Origin: Boswellia sacra
Taxonomy: Eukaryota; Streptophyta; Magnoliopsida; Sapindales; Burseraceae
Direction of reading: 5' to 3'
Assembly: GCA_013180625.2 (NCBI GenBank)
Contig: SNVD02013879.1
Span: 1-64,000 of the forward strand
DNA length: 64,000 nucleotides
A program made the position numbers and the translations under genes. Each line of letters starts with the position of its first letter. Within the stretch, counting starts at the first letter, position 1. Positions 60,268-64,000 of this stretch are shown one piece after another. The notes beneath the pieces were generated by a model. The model did not search any database. It was not told the origin of the DNA and was given only the letters and a program-made list of their open reading frames with translations.

Positions 60268-61588
60268 TCAACTCTTTAGCAAGTTGTGCTTGTCCAAAAA
60301 TGCCTTGGCCAGATTACTGAAGCTTACACACACAGATTCAGCAGCAGCATACCTCCTAATGACATCAACCACTTCTGGCTTCAGAATTTCATCCTTGTTA
60401 GACTTGTTACACAGATAATAAAGTGCACCAAGAGCATAGTTCACCTAACAATCATAACATAGTAATTAGATGCATATATACAAATTAAAACCTAAAATAG
60501 TTATGTAACACGATGCATTGGCTCAATATAATACAAGATATGACAAAGGGCATCATAATGCAGTTCCTATGTCAGAGTAATAACATAATGCTCATGAAGT
60601 TCAGAAATATAAAGCATTTAGTTAAAAATGAATAAATTGAGAAAATAACCCAAAGTCATTTGTTGGCAAAATATATCATTAACAATATTGGAGGAACTTA
60701 TATCCAGAAAAACAGACAGGGAATCTGACATTGTTCCAATGAAATGACTTGCTATTTACACAAAAACAGGACAAAAGCACGACACGATTGACGGCCCCCA
60801 AGTTTACCCATGGGCATATTATATGAAAGAGAAATGGAAATGCACATCAATAATTAGCTATCAATTGAAAGGCACATCTCCAACAAACAATTACAATGGA
60901 AAATGATCTGCCTTCCATCTAACATTAAGATCCCAGGTTAAATCTGAGAACCAAAAACTATTGTGATGCAAAGAAGTTAAATGCTCAAAGAATCACATCA
61001 TTTTCCACTTACAGTGTTTCTAACTGGGCTTGACAAACATTGAATGACAAGAGGGATTCCATCACACTCCATGATAATAGCAGCATTTGTTGTATCTGCA
61101 GGAAGAAGGGAAAAAAAAATATATATATATATATATACGCGCGCGCGCACACATGGGTAAGAGTAAATATATACACTATCTAGTGACTAGTTGATCACTA
61201 GTTAAAATTTACTTGAAGCATTCAGGCAGCAGAGGGAGAAAAAGAAGGGGAAAAAGAAAGGACTCTGTCATTACTCGGAAATCTAAAAAAGGTTTATATA
61301 GATTGATTTACCAACACAAGAATTGCAGATCCCACCGATACCAAATTCCACAAGCTTCTCATTTGTTTCTGTTATGCAGTCTAGGAAGAGCTCCAAAACA
61401 TTGAGCTGAATGAAATTCATTAATAACAGACATTCAAGCAACGGGGCCAAAAAGTAAGATGTTTATTCCCATCTGTAGGCAAGCTATTCCATTATGAAAG
61501 TTAGGATTTTAAACCTGGCGTAAAAATGAATAGTTGTATGGATCATATGCAAAGTTTGCCAAATTTGCAACCATCTTCTCCTTCATTG
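60268..61588 (-). CDS. ARMC7: ARMC7 homologue, exons 2-5, first exon not found
   Basis: Four minus-strand exons with exact GT/AG borders encode an armadillo-repeat protein. Exon 61515-61588 gives [20 protein letters not shown]. Exon 61312-61405 gives [20 protein letters not shown] and [12 protein letters not shown]. Exon 61013-61095 gives [20 protein letters not shown]. Exon 60268-60444 gives [20 protein letters not shown] and [18 protein letters not shown] before TGA. This matches the small ARMC7 protein, a splicing-associated armadillo protein in animals and conserved in plants. No stop or frameshift is seen, but the usual first exon (about 40 residues, upstream of 61590) is not visible. 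Either translation starts at Met 61586, or the exon is farther away or lost. Exon 2 also exists as a decayed duplicate at 41045. Confidence 0.8.
61119..61152. repeat. Compound microsatellite (TA)n(CG)n(CA)n
   Basis: TA repeats pass into CG and CA repeats inside an ARMC7 intron, a likely Z-DNA-forming alternating purine-pyrimidine tract. Confidence 0.85.
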
Positions 61589-61599
61589 CTGTAAGATGA

Positions 61600-62611
61600 A
61601 AACCCAATTAGATTAAAAAATAATAATAATTTCAATGGTTGAGTACTTTTGATGCAGAAGTATAACCTAAAGGTTAATATTTATGTAGGAAATATTTTAT
61701 AAACTTAGAATAATAACTTTCCAAGTTTGATATCAGGTTAAATTTAAGTTCCAATATGGTGAATGAAAATGTTTATAATTTATATTGTTTCATCTTTGAA
61801 TGATACTCTTCAGAGAAACTGTAGAAAAGTTGCACCCAAAGCCTGCCTTCCAAACATCACTTTGACACGTGGTTTTACAAACAAGTAAAGGGAAGTGTTA
61901 GATGATATGAAATAAAAAATTTCCTTTTCAGTCGGAGTTATATTTAAAACTCAACATCTATATTAAACAGAACTTAATTTAGAAAATTTGAGAAACCTAA
62001 AATCTAGACTTCTACTTCCTTACTAACTTTAATTACAAGTATTATAGTATTTACAAAATTCAACCAGTACAAAGAAACAAAATGCCACCAATTTACTTTA
62101 ACAAAGGATCTTTTACAGAGAAGAATGTTACTGACATAAATTAATAATGCCAATAGAAATGGAAAATAAGAGAGAGGTTGGTCACATACAATGCCGCTTT
62201 TCAATGAACGCCATCCTTGTGTTACCCTTCAAATGCTTGAGTGATGGCAATAACCATAAGATGCTCACATAACATAAAACACCACCAGGCTTATCGTACA
62301 ATCCATATAACAATGAAGAAGTCATTTTAGTGAAACAATCATGTTTTACAGATTTATTATTTTATTTTTAAACTAGAAAATGTTCTGCTGAAGCTAGTAA
62401 CAGAAAGACAACAAGTAGAAAAATAATCTTCAGAGAAAACTTTGGAAGAAAGAGAGAGGGTAACAACCACGATGAAGGAGAGATGTGTAACAGTGACAGT
62501 TGTCTCTAACTGTACACTTTTTCATTGTTTGCAAGCATTGGAAGTGTCTTTGGCCATATGCAAGCACCAGACCTGGAATCAAGAGTTTTTCTTCCTAAAA
62601 ATCAGCTTAGA
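61600..62611. other. Upstream region of ARMC7, no clear exon
   Basis: 61600-61820 matches 41100-41500. A minus-strand stretch near 62165-62290 could be an exon with a GTATGT donor (HLKGNTRMAFIEKRH) but I cannot assign it to a family. Confidence 0.45.
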
Positions 62612-63725
62612 CGGGAAGTGAAGCAGAAAAATGTATTAGGAGATTGAAGGAGCAGAAGAGTTCTTGAAGAAATCGGGAATCTAGTGACCAAACGAGCACC
62701 AAGAGGAAAGAAGCCAATCACCAACATTGCAAATGCTACACTTGCTACCAATTGCAGCAAGGAAAGGTTATACAGTAAAAAAGGTGGTGGCTCAAAGGAA
62801 GGCAATTGACAAGACAAAGCTGACACAGTGGTTGTGATAAGCTCTGATAAAAGTGAGGTGGAATCGTGGGGAGTACCTAACCTTTTAGCAGAAGAATATC
62901 ACAAGAGGGAGAGGGATCCTCAAGTAAGGAAGTGAAGACCCTCACTTCAACACCAATTGCTTGTGGACTCACCAACAAGCCAAAGGATCCATATTGACAC
63001 TGAATTGGCAATTGATGAATATGTTGACAGTATTTACAAGTTCTACAAGCTAACAGAAAACAAGGGTTGAGTACATGACTACATGGATGCACAATTAGAC
63101 AATGAACCAAAAATGAGATCAATCCTAGTGGACTGGTTGACAGGAGTTCATTGTATATTCCAACAAATACCAAAACCCTCTTAATATAGATATTGTTGGT
63201 TGATTTCTTTTGAAGGAAATGTACCAAGGAGGGAACTCTAGTTACTTGGCATCAGCTCAACGTTCATCAAATGCAATTATGAAGCAATTTGGGCACCAGA
63301 GGTTAACAACGTTGTTTGCATATCAGATAATGCTTACGTCAGAGAACAGAGAAAGCAATCTTGGAAAAATTGGAGTGGCATTCAACCATTCCAGAATAAT
63401 ATGTTTTGTGGTTCGATATATAAAGGCATCTAGTCCATATGACAAGTAGATATGAGGATATGGTGTTTTTCCTAGCTGAAATTGGTCTGGTACAATATCC
63501 TACCATCACTCAATACAGTTCCTAAACATTGCTGCACAATGCACAGTTGAGAAGAGTCATTTCTGGAGTGAAACTTCAAAGCACCACACAATTTATTCTG
63601 AGGATCAACTAAGGGATTTTTGTTGGTCAAATTTCACTCTGCAGCTGCTAAAAGTAGGTTTAAGGCAGTGCACAGGAGATTCTCAAGTCCAGACCGTAGT
63701 GCTGTGGCTCTTCTTACATCCTTCC
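62612..63725 (+). pseudogene. CYCB1: B-type cyclin (CYCB1), intronless pseudogene
   Basis: The plus strand follows a CYCB1 mRNA from near the N-terminus to the C-terminus with no introns. IGNLVTKRAPRGKKPITN is the start, then KEVKTLTS and CGLTNKPKD. The cyclin box runs from ELAIDEYVDSIYKFYKLTEN and DYMDAQLDNEPKMRSILVDW through YEAIWAPEVNNVVCISDNAY and DMVFFLAEIGLVQYPTITQY. The end is FHSAAAKSRFKAVHRRFSSP and DRSAVALL. Frame changes and stops are frequent. Host CYCB1 genes have many introns, so this is a processed pseudogene. A destruction-box region is too decayed to judge. B-type cyclins activate CDKs at mitotic entry; this copy cannot. Confidence 0.9.
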
Positions 63726-64000
63726 ACCTGAATCATCAAAAAGAATATTTTGGGTTCTTGATATTTTTTCCAACCTCATCCTACAAGAACGTGTTGTTTT
63801 TGAGATTACTCATGATGCTGGTTTTCTATATATGATATCATGTTTCCATTATGTTGTCTTAATACTATCATCCTTTTAGCTTTTTCCTTCTAAATCATGA
63901 AACAATTGAAAACCCATTAACTTCAATTTGTTTATTAGTAGGATTCCTACTTCATGTGATCATCGGCTTCACAAAAGTTTGTCATACCTGGGAGTTTTTC
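63726..64000. other. Window end, no gene recognised
   Basis: The last 70 bases resemble 58975-59045 (TCATGTGATCATCGGCTTCAC against TGATATGATCATTGGCTTCAC words), suggesting a repeated unit continuing outside the window. Confidence 0.5.

Noticed and set aside
62612..63725. Functional cyclin gene
   Set aside because: Many frame changes and stops throughout the cyclin box.

Overview
The window is eukaryotic nuclear DNA from a flowering plant, most likely a eudicot. It is AT-rich, its genes have introns with GT/AG borders, and it is built mainly of nested plant transposons. The host gene fragments (LOG, NAC, XB3-type E3 ligase, filament-like plant protein, CYCB1, ARMC7) are of plant type. I cannot name the species.

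Layout. 1-3831: 5' part of an Athila/Tat-type Ty3-gypsy element (family B, minus strand) inserted into a Copia element (3832 to about 6314, minus). 6315-13944: AT-rich sequence with small repeats and one complete hAT-type element (11250-12396; 8-bp target duplication). 13945-25963: a full-length Ty3-gypsy element (family A, minus, perfect 5-bp target duplication) with degenerate gag-pol. Downstream of integrase it carries a Cys-rich open frame (ORF-X) and a decayed LOG gene. 27674-38034: a Copia element of SIRE/Maximus type, minus, lacking reverse transcriptase, split by CACTA-1 (31382-36577). CACTA-1 carries exons of four host genes in one orientation: RRP44/DIS3, RECQL4A-type helicase, filament-like plant protein and MCM4. 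38781-41029: decayed membrane-anchored NAC gene. 43615-57507: CACTA-2, carrying an XB3-like E3 ligase pseudogene and a short-chain dehydrogenase fragment. It is itself interrupted by a nearly fresh family-B gypsy element (44275-53485) holding an intact 211-codon LOG gene. 60268-61588: exons 2-5 of an ARMC7 homologue, minus. 62612-63725: intronless CYCB1 pseudogene, plus.

Main result. Two gypsy families with unrelated LTRs carry the same two-gene cargo in the same order and sense: ORF-X, then a repeat array and TATA box, then intronless LOG. LOG is the cytokinin-activating phosphoribohydrolase. In family B the capsid domain, reverse transcriptase, RNase H and integrase are gone, while LOG is intact with its catalytic motifs. 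The element keeps a perfect tRNA-Asp primer site, a polypurine tract and near-identical LTRs. It looks like a non-autonomous retrotransposon that spreads a hormone-activation gene, a cargo I do not know as a described retrotransposon system. The two CACTA elements add independent cases of host exon capture.
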